From: Mycetohabitans endofungorum | GTDB taxonomy: Bacteria; Pseudomonadota; Gammaproteobacteria; Burkholderiales; Burkholderiaceae | Assembly (NCBI RefSeq): GCF_002927045.1 | Contig: NZ_PRDW01000002.1 | Span: 248,001 to 312,000, forward strand | Direction of reading: 5' to 3' | Length of the DNA stretch: 64,000 nucleotides | Shown here: one piece after another, positions 26,807-35,470 of the stretch | How positions within the stretch are numbered: position 1 is the first letter of the stretch | Layout: every line of letters starts with the position of its first letter | The notes under the pieces: model-generated | Told to the model about the DNA's origin: nothing | The model's input: only the letters and a program-made list of their open reading frames with translations | Databases searched by the model: none | Translations under genes and position numbers: made by a program

Positions 26807-27685
26807 TTACGCGCGCGGCGTGCGCAGCGCAACGAAATTGGTGATGCGTCGCGCGCCAGCATCCTTGAGCATTCGCGCGAGCGTATCGAGCGTCGCCCCG
26901 GATGTCATCACGTCGTCGACGATGCCCACGTGTTGGCCGCGGACCGTCTTGCGCAGCGCGAATGCGCCAGCCAGGTTCGCGTGCCGGGCGGTTGCGCCGA
27001 GCAGCGCTTGTTGCCCGGTGTCGCGCACACGCACGACGGCGCGCGGATCGGCGCGCACGCCGAGGCGCCGGGCCAGCGCACGTGCGATCTCCCAAGCCTG
27101 GTTGTAGCCGCGCGCTGAGAGCCTCGGCGCTGAAAGTGGCACGGCGATCAACGCGTCGGGCAACTCAGGCAGGTCTTGCGCCGCGAGTGCCAGCCGGCGC
27201 GCGAAATCGCGTCCAAGCTCGATACGGGAGCGAAATTTCAAGTTGGCCACCAACTGGTCGAGCGGCGGCGCATAGTCGGCAAGCGTCACGGTGGCGTCGA
27301 ACGCCGGTCGTGCCTGTACGCAAAACGAGCATTGCGTTGCAACGTTGCGCGGCAGTGGCAGTGCGCAGCGCGGGCAGCGCAGCCGTGTTTCATTCCAGTA
27401 AGTTTCATCGCAGGCGTTGCACAGTACATCATGCGACAAATTGCCACAGAGCGCGCACTGCGTTGGCAATGCATAGCGCCAAGCGCCGCGACATAAGCTG
27501 CGCAGCAAGGCTATCCAGCGGCGCCGCCCGCGGCCGGTGCGCGGCGCGCCGGGGGCGCGGCTTGGGTGGGCGATGCGCACCGCCGCCGCGGCGGGCCACG
27601 CGTGGTCCTGCTGTCGGCCACTGCTGTGATCGTTGACGGATGTACTGTCGCGGGCTGGTGTGGGCAACGGGGTAGACTGCTTCAT
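26807..27685 (-). CDS. comF: ComF-family phosphoribosyltransferase-like protein
   Basis: A 292-residue ComF protein, associated with DNA uptake in naturally competent bacteria. After an Ala/Arg-rich N-terminus of about 80 residues comes a cysteine-rich zinc-binding segment (CALCGNLSHDVLCNAC, CPRCALPLP, CSFC) and a type I phosphoribosyltransferase domain with GIVDDVMTSGATL. ATG 27685 is likely but other starts within the low-complexity N-terminus are possible. comM earlier in the window is also intact. Confidence 0.92.
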   Translation of the reverse strand: MKQSTPLPTPARDSTSVNDHSSGRQQDHAWPAAAAVRIAHPSRAPGAPRTGRGRRRWIALLRSLCRGAWRYALPTQCALCGNLSHDVLCNACDETYWNETRLRCPRCALPLPRNVATQCSFCVQARPAFDATVTLADYAPPLDQLVANLKFRSRIELGRDFARRLALAAQDLPELPDALIAVPLSAPRLSARGYNQAWEIARALARRLGVRADPRAVVRVRDTGQQALLGATARHANLAGAFALRKTVRGQHVGIVDDVMTSGATLDTLARMLKDAGARRITNFVALRTPRA

Positions 27686-27752
27686 TAGAAACGGAAAGGG
27701 ATACTGGCTCAGGGCGGTTGAACGAGTATACTGCGGCCCTTCCCGCAAGCCT

Positions 27753-28811
27753 ATGCTCATGCCAACCGATCACGACCGCCCGGCGGACCAAGACACCGAT
27801 GCGGGCGCGCAGCGCACCCCCGGGTTGCGCCAGCTCAGGCAGATTTTTGATCGTCGTGCCGCGCAATTTTGCGACGTGGCGTTCCTGCCGCGCGAGATCG
27901 CGCAGCGCATGCATGAACGATTGCAGTACATCAAGCTGCAGCCGGCGCGGGTGCTTGACGCGGGGTGCGGCGCGGGCGAGGACATTGATGCGCTGCGCGC
28001 GCGCTTCGCGCAGGCCACCGTCTATGGCGTGGACCTATCGCGCCCGATGCTCGGCGCCGCGCACTTGTCGGGTTGCGGCGGCGCCGACGCGGCGTGCGGG
28101 CAGCCCGCCCCAGTGGGCGGCTGGCGTCGCTTGCTGCCGGCCGCACTGCGTCATCTTGTGCCGGACCGCGCCCAACCGCGCGACCGGGTGCAGGCCGACT
28201 TCGGCGCGCTGCCGTTTGCGCCGGAGCGCTTTGACTTGCTATGGTCAAATCTGGCGCTGCAGTGGCATGCGCGTCCTGACCTGGTGTTTCCCGAGTGGCA
28301 ACGGGTACTGAAAACCGGCGGGCTGCTGATGTTCTCCACGCTCGGTCCTGATACGCTGCGCGAGTTGCGTGGCGCATGGGCGGTCGCGGATGGCGGTGCG
28401 GCGCAGCACGTGCTCGACTTCGTCGATATGCACGACTTCGGCGACATGCTGGTTGCTAGCGGCTTCGAGATTCCGGTGATGGACATGGAGACGCTCACCA
28501 TCACGTACTCGTCTGCGCAATCGCTGCTGGCGGATGTGCGCCGCTGGGGGGCGATGCCGCCGCAAGGTGCGCGGCGCGGCGACGCGCGTGCCGATGTGTC
28601 GCGCGGCCTGATTTCGCGCGGCACGTATCGCCGCCTGCTCGACGCGCTGGAAGCACAACGGCAGCCCGACGGCACGATACCGCTCACCTTCGAGGTGGTC
28701 TACGGTCATGCGTGGAAGGCGGTGGCCCGCGTGACGCCTGAAGGCCATGGCATCGTGCGCATCGACGAGATCGGCCATATGTCGCGCGGTGCGCGCAGGA
28801 CGTCTTCCTGA
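27753..28811 (+). CDS. BioC-like SAM-dependent methyltransferase
   Basis: A 352-residue class I methyltransferase. The SAM-binding motif is VLDAGCGAGEDIDAL, then YGVDLSRPML; the FDLLWSNLALQWHARPDLVFPEWQRVLKTGGLL stretch is typical of malonyl-ACP methyltransferase BioC. A roughly 45-residue Gly/Ala/Cys-rich insertion follows YGVDLSRPML. ATG 27753 or 27759 are both possible. It is divergent from comF. BioC would prime biotin synthesis by methylating malonyl-ACP, but no other bio gene is here, so the name is kept cautious. Confidence 0.85.
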   Translation: MLMPTDHDRPADQDTDAGAQRTPGLRQLRQIFDRRAAQFCDVAFLPREIAQRMHERLQYIKLQPARVLDAGCGAGEDIDALRARFAQATVYGVDLSRPMLGAAHLSGCGGADAACGQPAPVGGWRRLLPAALRHLVPDRAQPRDRVQADFGALPFAPERFDLLWSNLALQWHARPDLVFPEWQRVLKTGGLLMFSTLGPDTLRELRGAWAVADGGAAQHVLDFVDMHDFGDMLVASGFEIPVMDMETLTITYSSAQSLLADVRRWGAMPPQGARRGDARADVSRGLISRGTYRRLLDALEAQRQPDGTIPLTFEVVYGHAWKAVARVTPEGHGIVRIDEIGHMSRGARRTSS

Positions 28812-28948
28812 TGCATCGGTATGCGCGCGTAGGCAGTGAGACCGGTACTTCGTTATCCCGGAAATCGCTGCTGAAAATGACTGGCGCAAACTGCGTCAAA
28901 ATGGCGCAGAGGCTTGTCAGGCAAAGGTTCGAGCCGGTTTGGCGTTGC

Positions 28949-28977
28949 TTGTGGATGGCCATGAACCCGCCTATAAT
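28949..28977 (+). promoter_or_regulatory. sigma-70-type promoter of the cytochrome oxidase cluster
   Basis: TTGTGG and TATAAT are separated by 17 bases; transcription would start near 28984. It lies where the 5' half of the DUF2244 gene should be and about 345 bases before the ctaC start. Confidence 0.6.
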
Positions 28978-28985
28978 GCGTCAGT

Positions 28986-29306
28986 TTGTCACCTGGGGTT
29001 CCGCAATATGGGGGCGATGGGCACGTAGCACACATCCGTCTGTGCCCGGACCATCTTTTGATTCGACGGGTGAGCGCCGGCAGCGTCACGCAGTTCGAGT
29101 TCAACCCGCGCTGGGTCCGGATCGAGCCGGGCCGGGAGCCGCGACAATGCGTGACCGTGGCATCGGGTCGGGTGTCGGTATCGGTTGGGCGGCATCTTGC
29201 GTTCGACCGTCGCGCCGAGTTCGCGCGCGAGTTGCGCGCGTGGCTCAAGCAGTGCGCGTCGTGCGGACACCGGGGCAGCAGGGCGGAAGGCGAGTCTGAA
29301 TGGTAA
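28986..29306 (+). pseudogene. 5'-truncated DUF2244 gene
   Basis: The frame from 28986 to 29306 carries the C-terminal part of a DUF2244 membrane protein, which normally precedes ctaC in Burkholderiaceae. IRLCPDHLLIRRVSAG and TQFEFNPRWVRIEPG match the family's cytoplasmic domain, but the N-terminal 70 or so residues with two membrane helices are absent: upstream DNA to 28812 encodes nothing similar. The only start is a TTG without a ribosome site. Its end overlaps the region just before ctaC. Most likely a decayed gene; a shortened soluble product cannot be excluded. Confidence 0.7.
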
Positions 29307-29323
29307 TTTTGGGTAAGGAAGCT

Positions 29324-30514
29324 ATGAAAACAATCAAGCGAGCCCTCGTGGGCATGCTTGCCGCGAGTACGTGGCTCGTCGCAGGCACGGCCCAGGCGGT
29401 CAATGACATGCCGGGCGGCCCGGCGGTCAACCAACTAAATTTCCAGCCGCCCGTCACCAAGATCGCCGAGGAGCTTTACGGCTTGCACACGATGATGCTG
29501 ATCATCTGCGCGGTGATTTTTGTCGGCGTGTTTGGTGTGATGTGCTATTCGATCCTCGTGCACCGCAAATCGAAAGGCTTCAAACCCGCCCACTTTCACG
29601 AAAGTACCACCGTCGAAATTATTTGGACCGTCGTGCCGTTCCTGATCGTCGTGCTGATGGCGTTGCCTGCGACGAAGGCGGTTGTCGCGATGAAAGACAC
29701 GTCCAACGCGGATTTGACGATCAAGGTCACCGGCTACCAATGGAAATGGGGTTATGACTACGTGAAGGGGCCGGGCGAGGGGATCAGCTTTCTGTCGACG
29801 CTGACGACGCCACGCTCGATGATCAACGGCAAGGAGCCGATTTCCGATACCTATCTGCAGGAAGTCGATAATCCGCTCGTTGTGCCGGTGGGCCAGAAAA
29901 TTCGGATTATCACGACGGCCGCGGACGTCGTGCACTCTTGGTATGTGCCTGCGTTCGGTGTCAAGCAGGACGCGATTCCCGGCTTCACGCGCGAAACCTG
30001 GTTCAAGGCCGAAAAGGTCGGTACGTATCGTGGTTTCTGCACCGAGCTGTGCGGTAAAGAGCACGCGTACATGCCGGTTGTCGTTGAAGTCAAGAGCGCG
30101 GACGACTATGCGAAATGGGTCGCCGACGAGCAAAAGAAAATGAGCGCGTCCGCAAACGAGCCGAACAAAACGTATACGATGGATGAACTGAAAGAGCAGG
30201 GTGCAAAGGTGTACGCGGCCAACTGCGCGGTTTGCCACCAACCGACCGGCAAGGGCACTGGGCCGTTCCCGGCGCTGGACGGCAGCGCGGTCGTCAAAGG
30301 CCCGATTGCCGGACACCTGAACGTCGTGCTGAATGGAAAGGGACAAATGCCAGCGTGGGGGCCGACGCTAAGCGACGTCGAAATTGCGTCGGTCATTACG
30401 TTTGTGAGCAATACGTGGGACAACCACAACGGTGTGGTATTGCAACCACGGCAGATCGCAGACGCGCGCAACGGCAAGATGCCCGCCGTCGCGTCAGCCG
30501 GCAACGGCGCCTGA
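29324..30514 (+). CDS. ctaC: cytochrome c oxidase subunit II with fused cytochrome c domain
   Basis: A 396-residue subunit II of an aa3-type oxidase. A signal peptide (cleavage near AQAVND) is followed by two membrane helices, the periplasmic CuA domain (HSWYVPAFGVKQD and CTELCGKEHAYM, containing the Cys-x3-Cys-x3-His-x2-Met copper site) and a C-terminal cytochrome c domain with CAVCH and a later methionine (GQMPAWG). The start is ATG 29324 behind AAGGAAG; ATG 29300 is in frame but less likely. It passes electrons from cytochrome c to subunit I. Confidence 0.96.
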   Translation: MKTIKRALVGMLAASTWLVAGTAQAVNDMPGGPAVNQLNFQPPVTKIAEELYGLHTMMLIICAVIFVGVFGVMCYSILVHRKSKGFKPAHFHESTTVEIIWTVVPFLIVVLMALPATKAVVAMKDTSNADLTIKVTGYQWKWGYDYVKGPGEGISFLSTLTTPRSMINGKEPISDTYLQEVDNPLVVPVGQKIRIITTAADVVHSWYVPAFGVKQDAIPGFTRETWFKAEKVGTYRGFCTELCGKEHAYMPVVVEVKSADDYAKWVADEQKKMSASANEPNKTYTMDELKEQGAKVYAANCAVCHQPTGKGTGPFPALDGSAVVKGPIAGHLNVVLNGKGQMPAWGPTLSDVEIASVITFVSNTWDNHNGVVLQPRQIADARNGKMPAVASAGNGA

Positions 30515-30568
30515 TATCCCGCATGCAACCGTTGATTCGGCCCCGGAATTCGTTTTAGGAGAAGTGTT

Positions 30569-32179
30569 ATGTCAACGATCGGACACGACGTCGCGGCAGG
30601 TCACGATCACGCACACGACCATGCGCACGAGCAACCGCATGGCTGGCGGCGCTGGTTGTTCGCGACCAATCACAAGGACATTGGCACGCTGTACCTGATT
30701 TTCTCGTTCGTGATGTTTCTGTCGGGCGGAGTGATGGCGCTGCTGATTCGCGCGGAGTTGTTTGAACCAGGCCTGCAGATCATGCGGCCCGAGTTCTTCA
30801 ACCAGCTCACGACGATGCACGGGCTGATTATGGTGTTCGGCGCAATCATGCCAGCGTTTGTCGGCTTTGCGAACTGGATGGTGCCGCTGCAAATCGGCGC
30901 GGCCGACATGGCGTTTGCGCGGATGAATAACTTTAGCTTCTGGCTGCTGCCGGTTGCCGCGGTACTGCTAGTCGGCTCGTTTTTCTCGCCGGGCGGTGCG
31001 ACCGCCGCGGGATGGACGCTGTATGCGCCGCTGTCAGTGCAAATGGGGCCGGGCATGGATCTCGGCATCTTTGCGGTGCACATCATGGGTGCGTCGTCGA
31101 TCATGGGCGCGATCAACATTATTGTGACGATCCTGAACATGCGCGCGCCCGGCATGACGCTGATGAAGATGCCGATGTTCTGCTGGACCTGGCTGATCAC
31201 CGCATTCCTGTTGATCGCGGTGATGCCGGTACTGGCCGGTGCGATCACCATGTTGCTGTTTGATCGACATTTCGGCACGGCGTTTTTCAATCCGGCCGGC
31301 GGCGGTGATCCGGTGCTGTATCAGCACATCTTCTGGTTCTTCGGTCACCCCGAAGTCTATATCATGATTCTGCCGGCGTTCGGGATCATCTCGCAGGTCG
31401 TACCGGCATTCTCGCGCAAGCCGCTGTTCGGCTATAGCTCGATGGTGTATGCCACGGCGTCGATTGCGATCCTGTCGTTCATGGTGTGGGCGCACCACAT
31501 GTTCGTGACCGGTATGCCGGTCACCGGCCAGCTATTTTTCATGTACGCGACGATGCTCATTGCGGTGCCCACTGGCGTCAAGGTGTTCAACTGGGTCGCG
31601 ACGATGTGGCGTGGCGCGCTCTCGTTCGAGGCGCCGATGCTGTTCGCCATTGGCTTCATCTTCGTGTTCACGATGGGCGGCTTTACCGGATTGATCCTGT
31701 CGATGGCGCCGCTCGATGTCCCGCTTCACGGCACGTATTACGTGGTCGCGCACTTCCATTATGTACTCGTTGCCGGATCGCTGTTCGCGCTGTTTGCCGG
31801 ATGGTATTACTGGTCGCCGAAGTGGACCGGCTGGATGTATAACGAGACACGCGGAAAGATTCATTTCTGGACGTCGATGATCTTCTTCAACATCACGTTC
31901 TTCCCGATGCACTTCCTTGGGCTGGCCGGTATGCCGCGCCGCTACGCCGACTATCCGGCGCAGTTCACCGATTTCAACCAGATTGCGACGATCGGTGCGT
32001 TCGGTTTCGGGCTTGCACAAGTGTACTTTCTGCTGGCGGTCGCATTGCCGGCGTACCGGGGCCATGGCGAACACGTGAAAGCGGAAGACCAACCATGGGA
32101 CGGTGCAACGGGTCTTGAGTGGACCGTGCCCAGTCCGGCGCCATTCCATACGTTCGAAACGCCGCCGACGGTTAAATGA
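30569..32179 (+). CDS. ctaD: cytochrome c oxidase subunit I
   Basis: A 536-residue haem-copper oxidase subunit with 12 predicted membrane helices. The His-rich N-terminus (HDVAAGHDHAHDHAHE) precedes the membrane region. Metal ligands are seen in TTMHGLIMVFG (low-spin haem), HPEVY (CuB histidine and the Tyr cross-link), HHMFVTG (CuB pair) and HFHYVLVAGS (both haems). The AGGAGA ribosome site is strong. CuB insertion normally needs Cox11/CtaG, whose gene is not in its usual position after this one. Confidence 0.97.
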   Translation: MSTIGHDVAAGHDHAHDHAHEQPHGWRRWLFATNHKDIGTLYLIFSFVMFLSGGVMALLIRAELFEPGLQIMRPEFFNQLTTMHGLIMVFGAIMPAFVGFANWMVPLQIGAADMAFARMNNFSFWLLPVAAVLLVGSFFSPGGATAAGWTLYAPLSVQMGPGMDLGIFAVHIMGASSIMGAINIIVTILNMRAPGMTLMKMPMFCWTWLITAFLLIAVMPVLAGAITMLLFDRHFGTAFFNPAGGGDPVLYQHIFWFFGHPEVYIMILPAFGIISQVVPAFSRKPLFGYSSMVYATASIAILSFMVWAHHMFVTGMPVTGQLFFMYATMLIAVPTGVKVFNWVATMWRGALSFEAPMLFAIGFIFVFTMGGFTGLILSMAPLDVPLHGTYYVVAHFHYVLVAGSLFALFAGWYYWSPKWTGWMYNETRGKIHFWTSMIFFNITFFPMHFLGLAGMPRRYADYPAQFTDFNQIATIGAFGFGLAQVYFLLAVALPAYRGHGEHVKAEDQPWDGATGLEWTVPSPAPFHTFETPPTVK

Positions 32180-32251
32180 GCATTGGACGGTAATCGAAAC
32201 GAACATGCTGTTACTGTGATGGGGGGCCCTGGCGGACGCCGGGGCCGCAAA

Positions 32252-32386
32252 ATGATGCGAACGGATTCACAAAAAAGACGAACGCCAGCTCAGCAACGTG
32301 CGGCCAATCGCCGATTGCTGGCTATTTTGATCGGGATTGTTGCCGTCTTCTTTATGAGTGTCGTGCTCAAGCATCGGGTCGCATGA
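32252..32386 (+). CDS. cytochrome oxidase small assembly protein
   Basis: A 44-residue single-helix membrane protein (MMRTDSQKRRTPAQQRAANRR then LLAILIGIVAVFFMSVVL). A charged cytoplasmic head and one helix right after ctaD match the small assembly proteins of betaproteobacterial oxidase clusters. Two adjacent ATG codons (32252, 32255) could serve. In relatives the next gene is ctaG; here the next start is only 17 bases away and encodes DUF2970. Confidence 0.8.
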   Translation: MMRTDSQKRRTPAQQRAANRRLLAILIGIVAVFFMSVVLKHRVA

Positions 32387-32402
32387 AAGCGGGAGGACGG
32401 TC

Positions 32403-32630
32403 ATGTCGGATCGGCCGCAGGACTTGAAGGCGGGCGCCGTCGCGCGTTTCACCCAATCGATACGCGCGGTGCTATGGTCGTTTTTTGGCGTACGCAAGGG
32501 CAAGGATCATGAACGCGATCTGGCGAGCCTGAACCCGCTGCAGGTGATCGTTGCGGGCGTTGTCTGCGCTGCGGTGTTCATCGGGATCCTGCTAGTGGTC
32601 GTTCACTTGGTGACGCAGCCGACCTCCTAA
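32403..32630 (+). CDS. DUF2970 membrane protein
   Basis: A 75-residue protein with one C-terminal membrane helix (VIVAGVVCAAVFIGILLVVV) and the family head FTQSIRAVLWSFFGVRKGKDHERDLA. The family occurs in cytochrome oxidase clusters between ctaG and ctaE and has no assigned function. The ATG at 32403 lies behind GGGAGGACG, 16 bases after the small assembly gene. Confidence 0.88.
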   Translation: MSDRPQDLKAGAVARFTQSIRAVLWSFFGVRKGKDHERDLASLNPLQVIVAGVVCAAVFIGILLVVVHLVTQPTS

Positions 32631-32707
32631 TCGCGAAAGCCGGTGTCGGTGGTGGACAAGACAGGACCTGCATCAAGAAAGAACTGGACTGAAGTGGAGA
32701 ATCAACA

Positions 32708-33565
32708 ATGAGCGGACAAAACGAGAGCCCGTATTACTTCATACCCAATCCGTCGCAGCATCCGATCGCCGCGGCGGCGGGCTTGCTGGTCATGCTTGGC
32801 TCGCTCGCCGGCTGGATTAACGGCGTGTCGCTCGCGCCATTGACGTTTGCACTCGGTCTCGCGTGGTTGTTCTTTGTGCTGTGGCACTGGTTCGGCGATT
32901 CGATCGGTGAGTCCGAGACCGGGATGTACGGCAAGCGCGTTGACACGTCGTATCGGTGGAGCATGAGCTGGTTTATCTTCTCCGAAGTGATGTTCTTTGG
33001 TGCGTTCTTTGGCGCGTTGTTTTATGCGCGGCAGTTCGCGCTGCACGACCTAGGTAATCTCGATGCGAAGTTGATATGGCCTGACTTTGCCGCAGTGTGG
33101 CCGAACAACGGCCCGTCCAATCTGGTCGCGCATTTCAAGTCGATGCAGCCGTGGCCCATTCCGACGATCAATACCGCATTGCTGCTCGCATCGGGCGCGA
33201 CGCTGACGGTTGCGCACCATGCGTTGCGCGACGATCACCGTAACAAGGCGATTGTGTGGCTGGCTGCGACGGTGCTGCTCGGCGTGATTTTCCTGTTTAT
33301 GCAGGGATATGAGTATTTTCACGCGTACAACGAACTGAACCTGAAGTTGACCTCCGGCGTCTACGGCTCGACGTTCTTTTTGTTGACCGGTTTTCACGGT
33401 TTTCATGTGACGATGGGCGCGTTGATGCTGGCCGTTGTGCTGGTGCGACTGATCCGCGGACACTTCAAGCCCGATCATCACTTCGCGTTCGAAGGCGCTG
33501 CATGGTACTGGCACTTCGTTGACGTCGTCTGGCTTGGACTGTATGTGGTTGTTTACTGGTTGTGA
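32708..33565 (+). CDS. ctaE: cytochrome c oxidase subunit III
   Basis: A 285-residue subunit III with about seven membrane helices. Family features include MSWFIFSEVMFFGAFFGALFYAR, the phospholipid-binding GFHGFHVTMGALML region and the end WYWHFVDVVWLGLYVVVYWL. The ATG follows GTGGAGAATCAACA. A strong terminator lies just downstream, so ctaC-ctaD-small-DUF2970-ctaE form one unit. Confidence 0.97.
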   Translation: MSGQNESPYYFIPNPSQHPIAAAAGLLVMLGSLAGWINGVSLAPLTFALGLAWLFFVLWHWFGDSIGESETGMYGKRVDTSYRWSMSWFIFSEVMFFGAFFGALFYARQFALHDLGNLDAKLIWPDFAAVWPNNGPSNLVAHFKSMQPWPIPTINTALLLASGATLTVAHHALRDDHRNKAIVWLAATVLLGVIFLFMQGYEYFHAYNELNLKLTSGVYGSTFFLLTGFHGFHVTMGALMLAVVLVRLIRGHFKPDHHFAFEGAAWYWHFVDVVWLGLYVVVYWL

Positions 33566-33578
33566 TATTCACTGTGAC

Positions 33579-33609
33579 AAAACGCCGCCCTTTTTCAAGG
33601 CGGCGTTTT
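33579..33609. terminator. bidirectional terminator between ctaE and DUF2909
   Basis: An eleven-base perfect stem AAAACGCCGCC/GGCGGCGTTTT with a nine-base loop has a T run on one side and an A run on the other, fitting termination from both directions of this convergent pair. Confidence 0.9.
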
Positions 33610-33633
33610 GCATTTTGCGGGAAGCGACGACAT

Positions 33634-33843
33634 TTATCGCCCGTACGGAATGCCGGTCGACTCTATCCAACCCATCCAGTGCGCGAACAGGATGAACAGG
33701 AACAGTGAGATGGACAAGCCAACGCGCGTCGCGAGCGACCACACCATCCGTTTGGTGGTGCCGCGGTCGCGCATCATGAAATAGAGTGCGCACGCCATAC
33801 TGGCAATGATCAGTGTGAACGCGATGGCAACAAGGATACCCAT
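33634..33843 (-). CDS. twin transmembrane helix protein (DUF2909)
   Basis: A 69-residue protein with two membrane helices (ILVAIAFTLIIASMACALYF and VGLSISLFLFILFAHWMGW) joined by a charged loop (MMRDRGTTKRM). This is the DUF2909 family found opposite SURF1 in oxidase clusters, probably an accessory to oxidase assembly. The ATG at 33843 is 69 bases from the divergent SURF1 start. Confidence 0.88.
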   Translation of the reverse strand: MGILVAIAFTLIIASMACALYFMMRDRGTTKRMVWSLATRVGLSISLFLFILFAHWMGWIESTGIPYGR

Positions 33844-33912
33844 GAAGAAGGCCGTAAAAAGTTGTTTGGCTATTATCCCACTATGTTGGGTGGTGCGCGC
33901 TGTCGTGCCGGC

Positions 33913-34632
33913 ATGCTGAAAATCCGCTTTTGGCCAGCATTGGCGGTGCTGATCGTTATCGCGGTGACCGTACGGCTCGGATTCTGGCAGCGTGACCGTG
34001 CACACCAGAAAGAGGCGCTGCAGGCGCGTATTGAGCGGTTCGAGCATGCGACCCCGATACCGCTGGACGGTCGTAGGCGGGCGCTGGCGGACGTCGAGTT
34101 TCACCGCGTCGTGGCGCGCGGCCGTTTCGTGCCGGATGCGACGGTCTATTTGGACAATCGCCTGTACAACGACCAGCCCGGCTTCTATGTCGTCACGCCG
34201 CTGAAGCTGGAGGCCGGCGGCTACGTGCTGGTCAACCGGGGTTGGCTGCCGCGCAACGCGCAGCAGCGCAGCGTGATCGCGCCCTATCGTACGCCTTCCG
34301 GCGAGGTGACGATCGAGGGCGTGGCTCGGGCGGATGCGTCGCGCGCGTTCGAACTCGGGCAAGGGGGGACGGCGCCGCACCAGTCGATCCGCCAAAACCT
34401 GGATGTGGCATCGTACGCAGCGCAGACCGGTTTGCCGCTGGAGCCCTTCGTGCTGCAACAGACCAATGACACGGCGGACGGGCTGGTGCGTGACTGGCCG
34501 GCGCCGGACACCGGTGTCGAACGTAACTACGGCTATATGGTGCAGTGGTGGGGCATGGCGTTGGCGGCGCTTGCCTTCGGGCTGTATGCGGCGCGCCGCG
34601 CCGCGCGGGGCGGCAACGACGCCCAGGCATGA
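33913..34632 (+). CDS. SURF1 family cytochrome oxidase biogenesis protein
   Basis: A 239-residue SURF1/Shy1 protein with two membrane helices (about residues 5-22 and 205-225) flanking a periplasmic domain. Signatures are LGFWQRDRAHQKEAL, PGFYVVTPL and VNRGWLP near the middle, and NYGYMVQWWGMA before the last helix. It helps place haem a in subunit I. ATG 33913 matches the family start; earlier in-frame codons (33862, 33883) add residues unlike the family. Confidence 0.94.
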   Translation: MLKIRFWPALAVLIVIAVTVRLGFWQRDRAHQKEALQARIERFEHATPIPLDGRRRALADVEFHRVVARGRFVPDATVYLDNRLYNDQPGFYVVTPLKLEAGGYVLVNRGWLPRNAQQRSVIAPYRTPSGEVTIEGVARADASRAFELGQGGTAPHQSIRQNLDVASYAAQTGLPLEPFVLQQTNDTADGLVRDWPAPDTGVERNYGYMVQWWGMALAALAFGLYAARRAARGGNDAQA

Positions 34633-34640
34633 TCCTGCGC

Positions 34641-34688
34641 GGTGACTTGGTGACTTGGCGGCGTGGCGGCGTGGCGGCGTGGCGGCGC
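34641..34688. repeat. 8-bp tandem repeat array in the SURF1-SCO-like gap
   Basis: Two copies of GGTGACTT are followed by three exact copies of GGCGGCGT and a fourth differing in its last base (GGCGGCGC), 48 bases in all. The array begins nine bases after the SURF1 stop and ends 60 bases before the next start. Confidence 0.85.
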
Positions 34689-34748
34689 GCGCAACACGTA
34701 GCTAGCGCGGCAACCGATGTTGTGAATGAATTGTGAAGGAGTGTAGCG

Positions 34749-35429
34749 TTGACCGATTCTTCTCGATCGGAACCCGGTTCCGATGTACCCGGTACGCGCC
34801 GCGTCGACCCGATGGTCACCGGCGGCGCGCCCGCATCGCATCGCGGCAGGCGGCGCGCGCGGTGGATGCTGCTGTTGCTGGCCGCGGTTTGTGCCGCGCC
34901 CGTTATCGCGTCGTACTTGATGTACTACGTGTTCAAGCCCGGCGGCTCGACCAGCTACGGCCAATTGATCCAGCCGCAACGGCCGATTCCGGACCATCTC
35001 GTCGTGCGTGACGAAAACGGCCATCCGATGCGGCTCGATTCGCTGAAAGGGAAATGGCTGATGTTGTCGGTCGATCCGAGCGCCTGCGATGACGCGTGCG
35101 CGAAAAAGCTGTACTTCATGCGGCAGGTGCGGGCGACGCAGGGCGCCGAACGTGAGCGAGTCCTCACTGTATGGCTGCGCACCGACGACGGCGCGATACC
35201 GGCGCGCGTCGCCGATGCGTACCCGGACACGCATAAGCTGATCGTGCCGCCGGCGCAGGTCGCCGCGTGGCTGCCGCCCGATCCGGATGTGGCTGGCGAT
35301 TCGATCGCCTCGCACATTTACTTGGTTGACCCGAACGGAAACTTGATGATGCGCTTTCCGCGCGATCCGGATCCGTCGCGGATCAAGCAGGACCTGACCA
35401 AGCTGCTCAAATGGTCGAGAATCGGCTAA
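34749..35429 (+). CDS. membrane-anchored SCO-like thioredoxin-fold protein
   Basis: A 226-residue protein of the oxidase cluster with one membrane helix (about residues 39-60) and a periplasmic thioredoxin-like domain. It has a Cys-x3-Cys pair (SACDDAC) and a later histidine (SHIYLVDPNGN) in the positions of the copper ligands of SCO proteins, so copper delivery or thiol reduction during oxidase assembly is likely. The start is TTG 34749, chosen because AAGGAG lies eight bases upstream and no ATG fits. A second, more typical SCO gene ends the cluster. Confidence 0.82.
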   Translation: MTDSSRSEPGSDVPGTRRVDPMVTGGAPASHRGRRRARWMLLLLAAVCAAPVIASYLMYYVFKPGGSTSYGQLIQPQRPIPDHLVVRDENGHPMRLDSLKGKWLMLSVDPSACDDACAKKLYFMRQVRATQGAERERVLTVWLRTDDGAIPARVADAYPDTHKLIVPPAQVAAWLPPDPDVAGDSIASHIYLVDPNGNLMMRFPRDPDPSRIKQDLTKLLKWSRIG

Positions 35430-35470
35430 ACGGTCGGGCCGCCTTTCGATGAAGTCCCTACATACTTGCC

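Noticed and set aside
29435-30346. 303-residue frame on the minus strand
   Set aside because: Antisense to ctaC, whose CuA and cytochrome c motifs are intact.
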